In this document: positions 1-5,640 of the stretch, one piece after another
Layout: each line of letters starts with the position of its first letter
Numbering within the stretch: position 1 is the first letter of the stretch
DNA from: Allobrachymonas sp.
GTDB lineage: Bacteria > Pseudomonadota > Gammaproteobacteria > Burkholderiales > Burkholderiaceae_C
Length of the DNA: 6,294 nt
Direction: 5' to 3'
Assembly: GCA_030538335.1 (NCBI GenBank)
Contig: JAUNUE010000111.1
Span: forward strand, 1 to 6,294
Notes under the pieces: model-generated
The model's input: the letters and a program-made list of their open reading frames with translations, nothing else
The model's database searches: none
Told to the model about the DNA's origin: nothing
Program-made: the position numbers and the translations under genes

Positions 1-25
1 AACAAACTCTTATGGGTTTGTTTTG
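1..25. terminator. possible terminator hairpin downstream of the acyl-CoA dehydrogenase gene
   Basis: AACAAAC at 1-7 pairs with GTTTGTT at 16-22. Two further pairs (one G-T wobble) close a TTAT loop, and a short T run follows on the plus strand. It lies about 45 bp beyond the stop of the minus-strand dehydrogenase gene. For that gene the tract after the hairpin lies outside the window, so function is uncertain. It could equally end a plus-strand transcript entering from the left. Bases 26-69 hold nothing else I can recognise. Confidence 0.3.
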
Positions 26-69
26 AGCCAATGGATGAAATATGACGGCATCTCGCTGCTCAGTATTGC

Positions 70-1875
70 TCAAAAGTCATCCACCCCAAACGCCACCGTC
101 GCCACATGCCCCTGCACCACGCTGTGCGCCAGGCCGTGGATGCGGCTGAGAATATGGTCGGCGTAGAACCGTGCCGTAAGCACCTTGTTGCGGTGAAAGG
201 CCGGGCCGTAATGGTCATCGTCACCATCAGCCAACTGCTTTTCGCTCACCAGCAGTGAACGCGCCAGTTGCCAGCCTGCCACGAGGTTGCCCGCCAGCAT
301 CAGGTAAGGCACGCTGCCTGCGTACACGGCGTTGGGGTTGTTTTTCGCCTCGGCCACGATAAAGTCAACGGCCTGCTCAAATCCCTGCCGCGCAGCCGCC
401 AGTTGCTGCGCTACGGCGCGGGCATGGTCGCTGCCACTGGCAGCCAACTCTTTTTCTGTTTCGGCAATTTGCGCTGCCAACGTCTTGGCAAACGCACCTG
501 CATCGCGCACGGTTTTGCGACCTACCAGGTCGTTGGCCTGGATGGCCGTGGTGCCCTCGTAAATGCTCAGGATCTTGGCGTCGCGGTAGTACTGGGCCGC
601 ACCGGTTTCTTCGATAAAACCCATGCCGCCGTGCACCTGCACGCCCAGCAGCGCCACTTCTTGCGCCACCTCGGTGCTGTAGCCCTTGACCAGCGGCACC
701 ATCCATTCGTAAAACGCTGCACTTTCGGCACGCACGGCTGCATCGCCATGGTGGTGCGAGCGGTCATACGCGGCAGCCGCATTGATCGCCATGGCGCGGC
801 AACCCTCGGCCAGCGCGCGCATGGTCAGCAGCATGCGCTTGACGTCGGGGTGCTGGATGATGGGTACGGCGTTTTTCGAGGATCCGTCCACCGGGCGGCT
901 CTGCACGCGCTCGCGGGCGTAGGCCGCCGCCTTTTCGTAGGCGCGCTGCGACAGGCCGATGCCTTCGGTGCCCACGGCAAAGCGTGCGTGGTTCATCATC
1001 ACGAACATGTATTCCAGCCCACGGTGCGGCTCGCCCACCAAATACCCCACGGCACCGCCCTGCTCGCCAAACTGCAAGGTGCAGGTGGCGCTGGCCTTGA
1101 TGCCCAGCTTGTGTTCGATGCCGGTGCAACGCACATCGTTGCGCGCACCCAGGCTGCCGTCGGCATTGACCAGAAACTTGGGCACCACAAACAGGCTGAT
1201 GCCCTTGATGCCCTCGGGCGCATTCGGCAGGCGCGCCAGCACGAGGTGGACGATGTTCTCGGCCATGTCGTGCTCGCCCCAGGTGATGAAGATCTTGGTG
1301 CCAAAGATTTTGTAGCTGCCGTCGCCCGCCGGTTCGGCGCGTGTGCGCACCAGCGCCAGGTCGCTGCCCGCCTGCGGTTCGGTCAGGTTCATGGTGCCCG
1401 ACCATTCGCCGCTGACGAGTTTGGGCAGCCATTGCCGCTTCATCTCGTCGGATGCGGCCGTGAGCAAGGCCTCGATCGCGCCATCGGTGAGCAAGGGGCA
1501 CAGCGCAAAACTCAGGTTGGAGCTATTGCACAGTTCCAGGCACGCCGCGCCGATGGTTTTGGGCAGCGCCTGCCCGCCGTACTCCGCCGGTTGCTGAATG
1601 CCCTGCCAGCCGCCTTCGCGGTACAGGCGGTAGGCCTCCTTGAAGCCTTTGCTGGCCGTCACTTCGCCGTCTTTCCACGTGGTGGGAGCCACATCGCCCG
1701 GATGGTTGAGCGGTGCTGTCACTTCGGTATGGAAGCGCGCGGCCTCTTCCAGCACGGCCTGCGCCGTATCCATGCCTGCATCGGCCAGGGCTGGCATGCT
1801 GCCTGCCATGGCGTCCAGACCTGCCAGATGCTGCATGGCAAACAGCATGTCTTTGACGGGAGCGTTGAAGGGCAT
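70..1875 (-). CDS. acyl-CoA dehydrogenase, long (about 600-residue) type with C-terminal extension
   Basis: A 601-residue FAD-dependent acyl-CoA dehydrogenase. It makes a 2,3-enoyl-CoA from an acyl-CoA and hands electrons to ETF in the cytoplasm. Visible in order: an N-terminal extension (about 1-35); the helical N domain (about 40-160); the flavin/substrate signature LTEPQAGSDL at 164-173 opening the beta domain; the C-terminal helical domain with QVHGGMGF at 413-420 and RDAKILSIYEGTT at 431-443, in which Glu440 is in the place of the catalytic base; and an extra C-terminal domain (about 470-601). This length and architecture match the DmdC-like group (3-methylmercaptopropionyl-CoA dehydrogenase and relatives), but many members act on other acyl-CoAs, so the substrate is left open. 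The ATG at 1873-1875 has a good ribosome binding site, CTGGAGA, ending 5 bases upstream. The gene lies on the same strand as etfB and etfA, which code for its expected electron acceptor. A DUF559 cassette separates it from etfA. Confidence 0.93.
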   Translation of the reverse strand: MPFNAPVKDMLFAMQHLAGLDAMAGSMPALADAGMDTAQAVLEEAARFHTEVTAPLNHPGDVAPTTWKDGEVTASKGFKEAYRLYREGGWQGIQQPAEYGGQALPKTIGAACLELCNSSNLSFALCPLLTDGAIEALLTAASDEMKRQWLPKLVSGEWSGTMNLTEPQAGSDLALVRTRAEPAGDGSYKIFGTKIFITWGEHDMAENIVHLVLARLPNAPEGIKGISLFVVPKFLVNADGSLGARNDVRCTGIEHKLGIKASATCTLQFGEQGGAVGYLVGEPHRGLEYMFVMMNHARFAVGTEGIGLSQRAYEKAAAYARERVQSRPVDGSSKNAVPIIQHPDVKRMLLTMRALAEGCRAMAINAAAAYDRSHHHGDAAVRAESAAFYEWMVPLVKGYSTEVAQEVALLGVQVHGGMGFIEETGAAQYYRDAKILSIYEGTTAIQANDLVGRKTVRDAGAFAKTLAAQIAETEKELAASGSDHARAVAQQLAAARQGFEQAVDFIVAEAKNNPNAVYAGSVPYLMLAGNLVAGWQLARSLLVSEKQLADGDDDHYGPAFHRNKVLTARFYADHILSRIHGLAHSVVQGHVATVAFGVDDF

Positions 1876-1905
1876 GGGGTTCTCCAGAAAAAATGAAATG
1901 ATTGG

Positions 1906-1924
1906 TCAACCTGGCATCAATCAA
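1906..1924. repeat. left copy of an imperfect direct repeat flanking the DUF559 cassette
   Basis: Reads TCAACC, four bases, then ATCAATCAA. The right copy at 2405-2424 reads TCAACC, five bases, then ATCAATCAA. The two copies lie outside the hairpin repeats of the DUF559 unit, in the same orientation, so they look like a duplicated piece of the original etfA-acd junction. A chance match of 15 bases in this split arrangement is possible but not likely. Confidence 0.5.
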
Positions 1925-1937
1925 TACAAGCGGGCTT

Positions 1938-2312
1938 TTAGGCCCCTCTCCCCGCGCGGGAGTGGGGTTGGGGAGTGGGGGGCGATCCCCTAACAGCAAG
2001 CCATACCGCATTCAGCACCGCATCGGTATTGCTCAAAATATCGTGATTCCAGAATCGCAGCACATGAAATCCTTGCCCGATTAGCCAGGCATCCCGCACC
2101 ACATCTTCAGGATTTTCGTTATGTTGGCCACCGTCTGCCTCAACGATGAGACGTGCGCCAAAATGCACAAAATCCACGATATAAGAACCAATCTGCTGCT
2201 GACGGCGGAACTTTTCTCCATTCAACCGATGCGCTCGCAAATGATGCCATAGCCGTTGTTCGGCATCGGTCATGTTCTGACGCAAGGTTTTGGCGAAAGC
2301 TTGTGATGGCAT
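1938..2312 (-). CDS. DUF559 domain protein (Vsr-like endonuclease fold), 124 residues
   Basis: A small protein of the DUF559 family, which is related in fold to the very-short-patch repair nuclease Vsr. Its biological role is not established. Visible motifs: TDAEQRLW (15-22, Glu18), FRRQ (35-38), YIVDF (44-48, Asp47), VEADGGQH (57-64, with Glu58, Asp60 and His64 as likely metal/catalytic residues) and VLRFWNHDIL (84-93). All conserved residues I expect are present, so it looks intact. The frame can be extended upstream to a TTG at 2358-2360, but those 16 residues (SPLVGEGQGRGG-like) are only the translated hairpin repeat. I choose the ATG at 2310-2312, which directly follows a GGAGAGGGGGG tract in that repeat acting as ribosome binding site. 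The last residues (about 111-123) are also read from a second, inverted copy of the repeat. The gene interrupts the etfA-acd junction in the same direction, 108 bp after etfA and 62 bp before the dehydrogenase. A role in electron transfer or fatty-acid breakdown is unlikely. Confidence 0.85.
   Translation of the reverse strand: MPSQAFAKTLRQNMTDAEQRLWHHLRAHRLNGEKFRRQQQIGSYIVDFVHFGARLIVEADGGQHNENPEDVVRDAWLIGQGFHVLRFWNHDILSNTDAVLNAVWLAVRGSPPTPQPHSRAGRGA
1944..1982 (-). repeat. 39-bp hairpin repeat, left inverted copy
   Basis: Read on the minus strand, it is C-rich blocks (CCCCCC, CTCCCC, CCCC, CTCCC) followed by GGGGAGAGGG. It matches the right copy at 2313-2351 at 32 of 39 positions in inverted orientation by my alignment. 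The last blocks fold into a stem, CTCCC with GGGAG. It overlaps the last codons of the DUF559 gene and could act as a transcription-attenuating hairpin at its 3' end. Confidence 0.8.
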
Positions 2313-2351
2313 CCCCCCTCTCCCCTGCCCCTCTCCCACCAGGGGAGAGGG
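2313..2351 (+). repeat. 39-bp hairpin repeat, right copy, supplying the DUF559 ribosome binding site
   Basis: CCCTCTCCC at 2329-2337 pairs perfectly with GGGAGAGGG at 2343-2351 across a 5-base loop. CCCTCTCCCC at 2316-2325 can pair with GGGGAGAGGG at 2342-2351 instead, so two competing folds exist. On the minus strand the end next to the gene reads GGAGAGGGGGG immediately before the ATG, so folding could hide or expose the ribosome binding site. Confidence 0.8.
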
Positions 2352-2376
2352 AAAATTCAAAACACCTGAATCAAAC

Positions 2377-2420
2377 TCAGAGCACCCGGGTCAACTCAGT
2401 CTGCTCAACCCCCAGATCAA
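2377..2420 (-). repeat. degenerate echo of the etfA 3' end
   Basis: On the minus strand, just after the etfA stop, a second stretch reads as TELTRVL-stop (2377-2400), closely matching the real EtfA end PELTQAL-stop (2421-2444). The identical core is GTCAACTCAG at 2390-2399 and 2434-2443 on the plus strand, 44 bp apart. No separate start or domain exists, so it would not be an independent gene. It may be a diverged tandem duplication of the etfA tail. Confidence 0.4.
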
Positions 2421-2424
2421 TCAA
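2405..2424. repeat. right copy of the direct repeat flanking the DUF559 cassette
   Basis: Reads TCAACC, five bases, then ATCAATCAA. It partners the copy at 1906-1924 and includes the etfA stop codon (TCA at 2421-2423 on the plus strand). Joining the two copies would restore a compact etfA-acd spacer of roughly 50 bp, similar to the 61-bp etfB-etfA spacer. Confidence 0.5.
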
Positions 2425-3353
2425 AGTGCCTGCGTCAACTCAGGCACTGCCGTGAAAATATCAGCTTCGAGAAAGTAATCAGCCACGCTGGCAATGGGCG
2501 AATCGGCATCCTTGTTGATGGCGACAATGACCTTGCTGTCTTTCATGCCTGCCAGGTGCTGGATGGCGCCGCTGATGGCTACTGCAATATACAAATCAGG
2601 CGCCACAATCTTGCCAGTCTGGCCCACTTGCAATGCGTTGGGCGCATAGCCCGCATCGACCGCTGCACGGCTCGCGCCAATGGCAGCGTTGAGCTTGTCG
2701 GCCAACGGTGTGAGTACGGCGTTGAACTGCTCGGCGCTGCCCAAGCCACGGCCCCCCGAGACGATGACGCGCGCCGCAGTGAGTTCAGGCCGGTCAGATT
2801 TGGACTCGGCGCGGCTTACGAACGACGACTGGCCGCTGTCGGCCACGGCCTCCACGCTTTCTACGGCAGCGCTGCCGCCCGTGCTGGCCGCGGCATCAAA
2901 ACCTGTGGTGCGTACGGTCAGCACCTTGGTCGCATCGCTGCTTTGCACCGTGGCAATGGCGTTGCCGGCGTAAATGGGGCGCTCGAAGGTATCGGGGCTG
3001 ACCACCTTGGTGATGTCGCTGACCTGCGCCACATCCAGCTTGGCAGCCACGCGCGGGGCGGTGTTTTTGCCGCTGGCAGTGGCGGCAAACACGATGTGGC
3101 TGTAGTTGCCAACCACGGCCAGCACCTGGGCCGCCAGGTTTTCGGCCAGCGCCTCGCCTAGCGCCGCGCCGTCGGCATGCAGCACTTTGCTTACGCCTGC
3201 GACTTGCCCGGCGGCTTGCGCCACCGCCGCGGCGTTGTGCCCGGCTACCAGTACATGCACTTCGCCGCCCAGTTGGCTGGCGGCCGTAACGGCGTTCAGC
3301 GTGGCAGCCTGCAGGGCCTTGTTATCGTGTTCAGCAATGACCAGAATTGCCAT
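2421..3353 (-). CDS. etfA: electron transfer flavoprotein subunit alpha
   Basis: The FAD-carrying alpha subunit of ETF (310 residues, normal for bacteria). With EtfB it accepts electrons from acyl-CoA dehydrogenases and passes them to ETF-ubiquinone oxidoreductase. The N-terminal half (MAILVIAEHD...) is the variable ETF domain. The C-terminal FAD domain shows SGGRGLGS at 199-206, QVGQTGKIVAPDLYIAV from 242, SGAIQHLAGMKDS at 261-273 and INKDADSPI at 279-287, all close to the family consensus. The frame can be opened two codons earlier at a TTG (3357-3359), but CTGGAGA at 3360-3366 would then touch the start. The ATG at 3351-3353 gives normal spacing. It lies 61 bp after etfB in the same direction and is followed by the DUF559 cassette before the dehydrogenase gene. 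The C-terminal tail seems to be echoed just downstream. Confidence 0.96.
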   Translation of the reverse strand: MAILVIAEHDNKALQAATLNAVTAASQLGGEVHVLVAGHNAAAVAQAAGQVAGVSKVLHADGAALGEALAENLAAQVLAVVGNYSHIVFAATASGKNTAPRVAAKLDVAQVSDITKVVSPDTFERPIYAGNAIATVQSSDATKVLTVRTTGFDAAASTGGSAAVESVEAVADSGQSSFVSRAESKSDRPELTAARVIVSGGRGLGSAEQFNAVLTPLADKLNAAIGASRAAVDAGYAPNALQVGQTGKIVAPDLYIAVAISGAIQHLAGMKDSKVIVAINKDADSPIASVADYFLEADIFTAVPELTQAL

Positions 3354-3359
3354 GTTCAA

Positions 3360-3366
3360 TCTCCAG
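3360..3366 (-). promoter_or_regulatory. ribosome binding site of etfA
   Basis: CTGGAGA on the minus strand, 6 bases before the ATG at 3351-3353. The same heptamer precedes etfB and the dehydrogenase. It decides the ATG over the in-frame TTG two codons upstream. Confidence 0.8.
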
Positions 3367-3381
3367 AATATTCAACAAATT

Positions 3382-3411
3382 TATATAGATATAGATCGTT
3401 TCTAAAGTCAA
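3382..3411 (-). promoter_or_regulatory. candidate sigma70-type promoter in the etfB-etfA gap
   Basis: On the minus strand, TTGACT (3406-3411) is followed after 18 bp by TATATA (3382-3387); a 17-bp spacing gives CTATAT. The stretch is strikingly AT-rich for this window and lies just upstream of the etfA ribosome binding site. If used, it would start a short-leader etfA transcript independent of etfB. It overlaps the last codons of etfB only by its extreme upstream side. Confidence 0.4.
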
Positions 3412-3414
3412 ATA

Positions 3415-4164
3415 TCAGATGACTTTCGACACATTCTTGAGCTTGTCCACCAGCTCGGCCACACTGCCTACCTTGATGCCGGCGCTACGCTTGGGCGGTT
3501 CGCTGACCTTGAGCGTCTTCAGGCGCGGCGCCACATCCACACCCAGATCGGCAGGCGTCATGGTGGTGATTTCTTTCTTTTTTGCCTTCATGATGTTGGG
3601 CAGCGTGACGTAACGCGGCTCGTTCAGGCGCAAGTCAGTCGTGACCACGGCGGGCAGGTTGATGGCAATCGTCTCCAGGCCGCCATCCACTTCGCGCGTT
3701 ACCGTGGCTTTGCCATCGGCCAGTTCCACCTTGCTGGCAAACGTGGCTTGCGGCCAGTTGGCCAGTGCCGCCAGCATCTGGCCGGTCTGGTTGGCGTCGT
3801 CGTCAATGGCCTGTTTGCCCAGAATCACCAGTTGCGGTTGCTCTTTGTCGGCCACGGCCTTGAGCAGCTTGGCTACCGCCAGCGGTTGCAGTTCTTCTGC
3901 GGTTTCAACAAGGATGGCACGGTCAGCGCCAATCGCCATCGCGGTACGCAGCGTCTCCTGGCTGGCTGTGGTGCCGCACGATACGGCAATCACCTCCGTT
4001 ACAACGCCCTTCTCTTTCAGGCGCACAGCTTCTTCCACGGCAATTTCGTCGAACGGGTTCATGCTCATCTTGACGTTGGCAATGTCCATGCCGGTGCCGT
4101 CGGCCTTGACCCGCACCTTCACGTTGAAATCGACCACGCGCTTGACCGCTACCAAAGCTTTCAT
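3415..4164 (-). CDS. etfB: electron transfer flavoprotein subunit beta
   Basis: The AMP-binding beta subunit of ETF (249 residues, normal length). It pairs with EtfA and docks onto acyl-CoA dehydrogenases. It begins MKALVAVKRVVDFNVKVRV, has MNPFDEIAVEEAVRLKE at 35-51, the nucleotide-site segment GKQAIDDDANQTGQ at 116-129, and the ETF-beta signature VTTDLRLNEPRYVTLPNIMK at 174-193. The recognition-loop Leu that inserts into the dehydrogenase is Leu188 by alignment with the human protein from memory. The open frame runs 60 codons further up, but that part has no ETF character. CTGGAGA at 4171-4177 lies just ahead of the ATG at 4162-4164. It is the first gene of the minus-strand cluster and is divergent from nth. 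Confidence 0.96.
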   Translation of the reverse strand: MKALVAVKRVVDFNVKVRVKADGTGMDIANVKMSMNPFDEIAVEEAVRLKEKGVVTEVIAVSCGTTASQETLRTAMAIGADRAILVETAEELQPLAVAKLLKAVADKEQPQLVILGKQAIDDDANQTGQMLAALANWPQATFASKVELADGKATVTREVDGGLETIAINLPAVVTTDLRLNEPRYVTLPNIMKAKKKEITTMTPADLGVDVAPRLKTLKVSEPPKRSAGIKVGSVAELVDKLKNVSKVI

Positions 4165-4170
4165 CTTGAT

Positions 4171-4177
4171 TCTCCAG
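4171..4177 (-). promoter_or_regulatory. ribosome binding site of etfB
   Basis: CTGGAGA on the minus strand, 6 bases before the ATG at 4162-4164. It rules out the longer upstream reading that starts at 4344. Confidence 0.8.
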
Positions 4178-4237
4178 CGTTGTTTTTGAAAGGGGAAACA
4201 AGGGGGCGCCACGCCTCCCTCACATCTGTCTGCCTGC

Positions 4238-4243
4238 ATTGTA
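4238..4243 (-). promoter_or_regulatory. possible -10 box of the etfB promoter
   Basis: TACAAT on the minus strand, about 75 bp before the etfB start. No good -35 hexamer lies 16-18 bp upstream, so an activator would be needed if this is a true promoter. Confidence 0.25.
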
Positions 4244-4265
4244 TGCACGCAAAATGCCGCATACA

Positions 4266-4343
4266 CCCCATAAATAGAATGATCGTGCTTTTTTATGGGA
4301 TTTGTGCTCGGGGAATTCCCCAGTGCGCACCATTGTGCATGCA
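4266..4343. promoter_or_regulatory. palindrome cluster in the divergent etfB-nth intergenic region
   Basis: The region between the divergent etfB and nth genes holds a CCCATAAA/TTTATGGG inverted repeat (4267-4274 and 4292-4299), the perfect 12-bp palindrome GGGGAATTCCCC (4310-4321), GTGCGCAC (4323-4330) and TGCATGCA (4336-4343). A near copy of the last segment (CATTGT...GCAAAA) lies at 4237-4254 over the candidate etfB -10 box. These are plausible regulator sites, but no specific regulator can be named. I see no RNA gene or small reading frame here. Confidence 0.35.
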
Positions 4344-4382
4344 AAAAACCCGTTGCCTGACATGTAGCGGCACAATAAGCGA

Positions 4383-5036
4383 ATGAAAAAAGAGCAGATC
4401 GTCCGCTTCTTCCAGACCCTGCAGGCCGCCAACCCCGAGCCGAAAAGCGAACTGGAATACACCACCCCGTTTGAATTGCTCATTGCCGTCATCCTCAGCG
4501 CGCAAGCTACTGACGTCAGCGTGAACAAAGCCACCGCCCTGCTCTACCCTTTGGCCAACACGCCCCAAACCTTGCTCGACTTGGGACAAGAAGGGCTGGA
4601 GGGCTATATCAAAACCATCGGCCTGTACCGCAACAAGGCCAAAAACATCCTGCAAACCTGCCAGATCCTGCTCGACCAGCACGGTGGTGAGGTGCCCAGC
4701 GACCGTGCGGCGCTGGAGAATCTGCCCGGCGTGGGCCGCAAAACCGCCAATGTGGTACTCAACGTGGCTTTTGGTCAGCCCACCATGGCCGTCGATACGC
4801 ACATCTTCCGCGTGGCCAACCGCACCGGCCTGGCCCCCGGCAAAAACCCGCTTGAAGTGGAGCTGAAACTGCTCAAGCGCGTGCCGCCCGAATTTTTGCA
4901 ACACGCGCACCACTGGCTGATCCTGCATGGCCGCTACATCTGCAAGGCCCGCACGCCCGAATGCTGGCGCTGCGCCGTGGCTGATTGTTGTGATTACAAG
5001 CCCAAAACGCCCGCGCCTGCCAAGACAAAGGGTTGA
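4383..5036 (+). CDS. nth: endonuclease III (base-excision repair DNA glycosylase/AP lyase)
   Basis: A 217-residue endonuclease III, which removes oxidised pyrimidines from DNA and cleaves the abasic site. The helix-hairpin-helix LPGVGRKTA (114-122) holds catalytic Lys120, and VDTH (137-140) holds catalytic Asp138. The C-terminal 4Fe-4S loop has Cys187, Cys194, Cys197 and Cys203 in the C-x6-C-x2-C-x5-C spacing, the same numbering as the E. coli enzyme. The N-terminal ELLIAVILSAQATDVSVNKA (31-50) is also typical. The ATG at 4383 matches the family start, although the sequence ahead of it (AATAAGCGA) is a poor ribosome binding site and I see no clear promoter. The gene is divergent from etfB and functionally unrelated to it. 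A short tail after the last Cys (14 residues, Pro/Lys/Ala-rich) is ordinary. Confidence 0.97.
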   Translation: MKKEQIVRFFQTLQAANPEPKSELEYTTPFELLIAVILSAQATDVSVNKATALLYPLANTPQTLLDLGQEGLEGYIKTIGLYRNKAKNILQTCQILLDQHGGEVPSDRAALENLPGVGRKTANVVLNVAFGQPTMAVDTHIFRVANRTGLAPGKNPLEVELKLLKRVPPEFLQHAHHWLILHGRYICKARTPECWRCAVADCCDYKPKTPAPAKTKG

Positions 5037-5053
5037 TAGGACGATGCCCGTAT

Positions 5054-5166
5054 CCGTTCGGGCTGAGGCCCTTCGATGAACTCAGGACAGGTATCGAAGC
5101 CTTGAATGCAACCCTTGCCCTTCGATACCCTTCGACTTTGCTCAGGACAGGCCTCAGGGCGAACGG
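5054..5166. repeat. compound palindromic repeat downstream of nth
   Basis: Outer arms: CCGTTCG...CTGAGGCC at 5054-5070 and its inverted partner at 5150-5166 (15 of 17 match). Inner arms: GGTATCGAAG at 5090-5099 and CTTCGATACC at 5120-5129, a perfect 10-bp inversion. The unit CCCTTCGA...CTCAGGACAGG also occurs twice directly (5069-5091 and 5128-5151). The core resembles the CCGTTCG/CTGAGC/TTCGAAGG repeats common between genes in Comamonadaceae. Lying 17 bp after the nth stop, it may end or stabilise the nth transcript. No gene is supported here. Confidence 0.75.
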
Positions 5167-5220
5167 CTTTTCCAGAGAAACCCATGAAGCACGCTGACAC
5201 ACATCCAAGCAGCCAGATGC

Positions 5221-5249
5221 TGGCGCAAAAATGTCATTCCCGTTACAAT
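5221..5249 (+). promoter_or_regulatory. ssrA promoter (-10 box clear, -35 weak)
   Basis: TACAAT at 5244-5249 lies 9 bp before the mature tmRNA 5' end at 5259. TGGCGC at 5221-5226 sits at 17-bp spacing but fits the -35 consensus poorly. The precursor would start a few bases before 5259, as expected for RNase P trimming. Confidence 0.5.
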
Positions 5250-5258
5250 GGAGGGCTT

Positions 5259-5634
5259 GGGGCTGCACTGGTTTCGACATGGGTTCGGAAACGCTGTGGG
5301 GCATGCCGAGCTTGATTCACGCTCGTTAATCTCGATTCAAAAAACTAACTGCAAACGACGAACGTTTCGCACTCGCCGCTTAATCCGGCGAGCCTTGCAA
5401 CAGCACGTCAATGGGCTGGGCAAGGGTGGCGCAAGCCATCCAGGCTGCAAGGGAACTTACATTGACTGGCCGCACGCCGTGCTCCTTGGCGTGAGGCGAG
5501 ATTCAAGGGGGCTGGCCTGTTGTGCAGCGTGCCGCTGCGCGGCATGACGGGCGAGACCAAACCAGTCGGCTAAGCATGTAGAACTGCACGGAGAAGGCTT
5601 GTGGACGCGGGTTCAATTCCCGCCAGCTCCACCA
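5259..5634 (+). ncRNA. ssrA: transfer-messenger RNA (tmRNA), one-piece form
   Basis: A complete 376-nt tmRNA, which rescues stalled ribosomes in trans-translation with SmpB and adds a degradation tag. The tRNA-like part is seen at both ends: GGGGCTG (5259-5265) pairs with CAGCTCC (5624-5630), including the third-position G-U pair that marks an alanine acceptor, followed by encoded ACCA at 5631-5634. TGGTTTCGACAT follows the 5' arm, and the T arm GCGGGTTCAATTCCCGC lies at 5607-5623. The mRNA-like part encodes ANDERFALAA and stops with TAA at 5381-5383. The stop lies in the loop of a CTCGCCG/CGGCGAG stem (5372-5378 and 5386-5392). The rest is the pseudoknot region. Promoter and terminator are both recognisable, so it is a stand-alone unit. 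An antisense frame (5503-5721) reading SWRELNPRP is a known artefact of this RNA class. Confidence 0.98.
5351..5383 (+). other. tmRNA proteolysis-tag reading frame
   Basis: GCA at 5351 is the resume codon. The frame reads ANDERFALAA and then TAA, with the C-terminal ALAA expected for ClpXP/ClpAP recognition. This tag sequence is typical of betaproteobacteria such as Bordetella and Ralstonia relatives, which supports the taxonomic reading of the window. Confidence 0.95.
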
Positions 5635-5640
5635 ATACCC

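Larger units (their letters stand above)
1944..2351. mobile_element. putative DUF559 cassette bounded by inverted hairpin repeats
   Basis: A 408-bp unit made of one nuclease-like gene and two inverted 39-bp hairpin repeats that touch its coding sequence. The right repeat ends at the start codon and the left one covers the last codons. An imperfect direct repeat (1906-1924 and 2405-2424) lies outside it. The layout is reminiscent of REP-flanked RAYT genes, but the protein here is a Vsr-like nuclease and not a Tyr transposase. There is no transposase, and mobility is inferred only from structure and from its position inside an otherwise coherent etfBA-dehydrogenase cluster. Confidence 0.4.

Noticed and set aside
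268..1896. 542-codon open frame on the plus strand opposite the dehydrogenase gene
   Set aside because: It is the antisense shadow of a GC-rich gene with clear family motifs. Its product is rich in His, Gly, Arg and Gln with no recognisable domain.
63..2038. GTATTGCTCAAAA shared by the end of the dehydrogenase gene (about 63-75) and the DUF559 gene (2026-2038)
   Set aside because: A single 13-base match in a window of this size is close to chance expectation. The two sites lie in unrelated coding contexts with no extension of similarity.
2556..3161. 201-codon plus-strand frame opposite etfA
   Set aside because: Antisense shadow; no domain and no start signals, while etfA on the other strand is unmistakable.
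4165..4344. 60-codon N-terminal extension of etfB
   Set aside because: It has no ETF homology, is Cys/His-rich and would ignore the CTGGAGA site just ahead of MKALVAVKRV.
5106..5315. 69-codon plus-strand frame after nth
   Set aside because: It is made of the palindromic repeat and runs through the ssrA promoter into the tmRNA.
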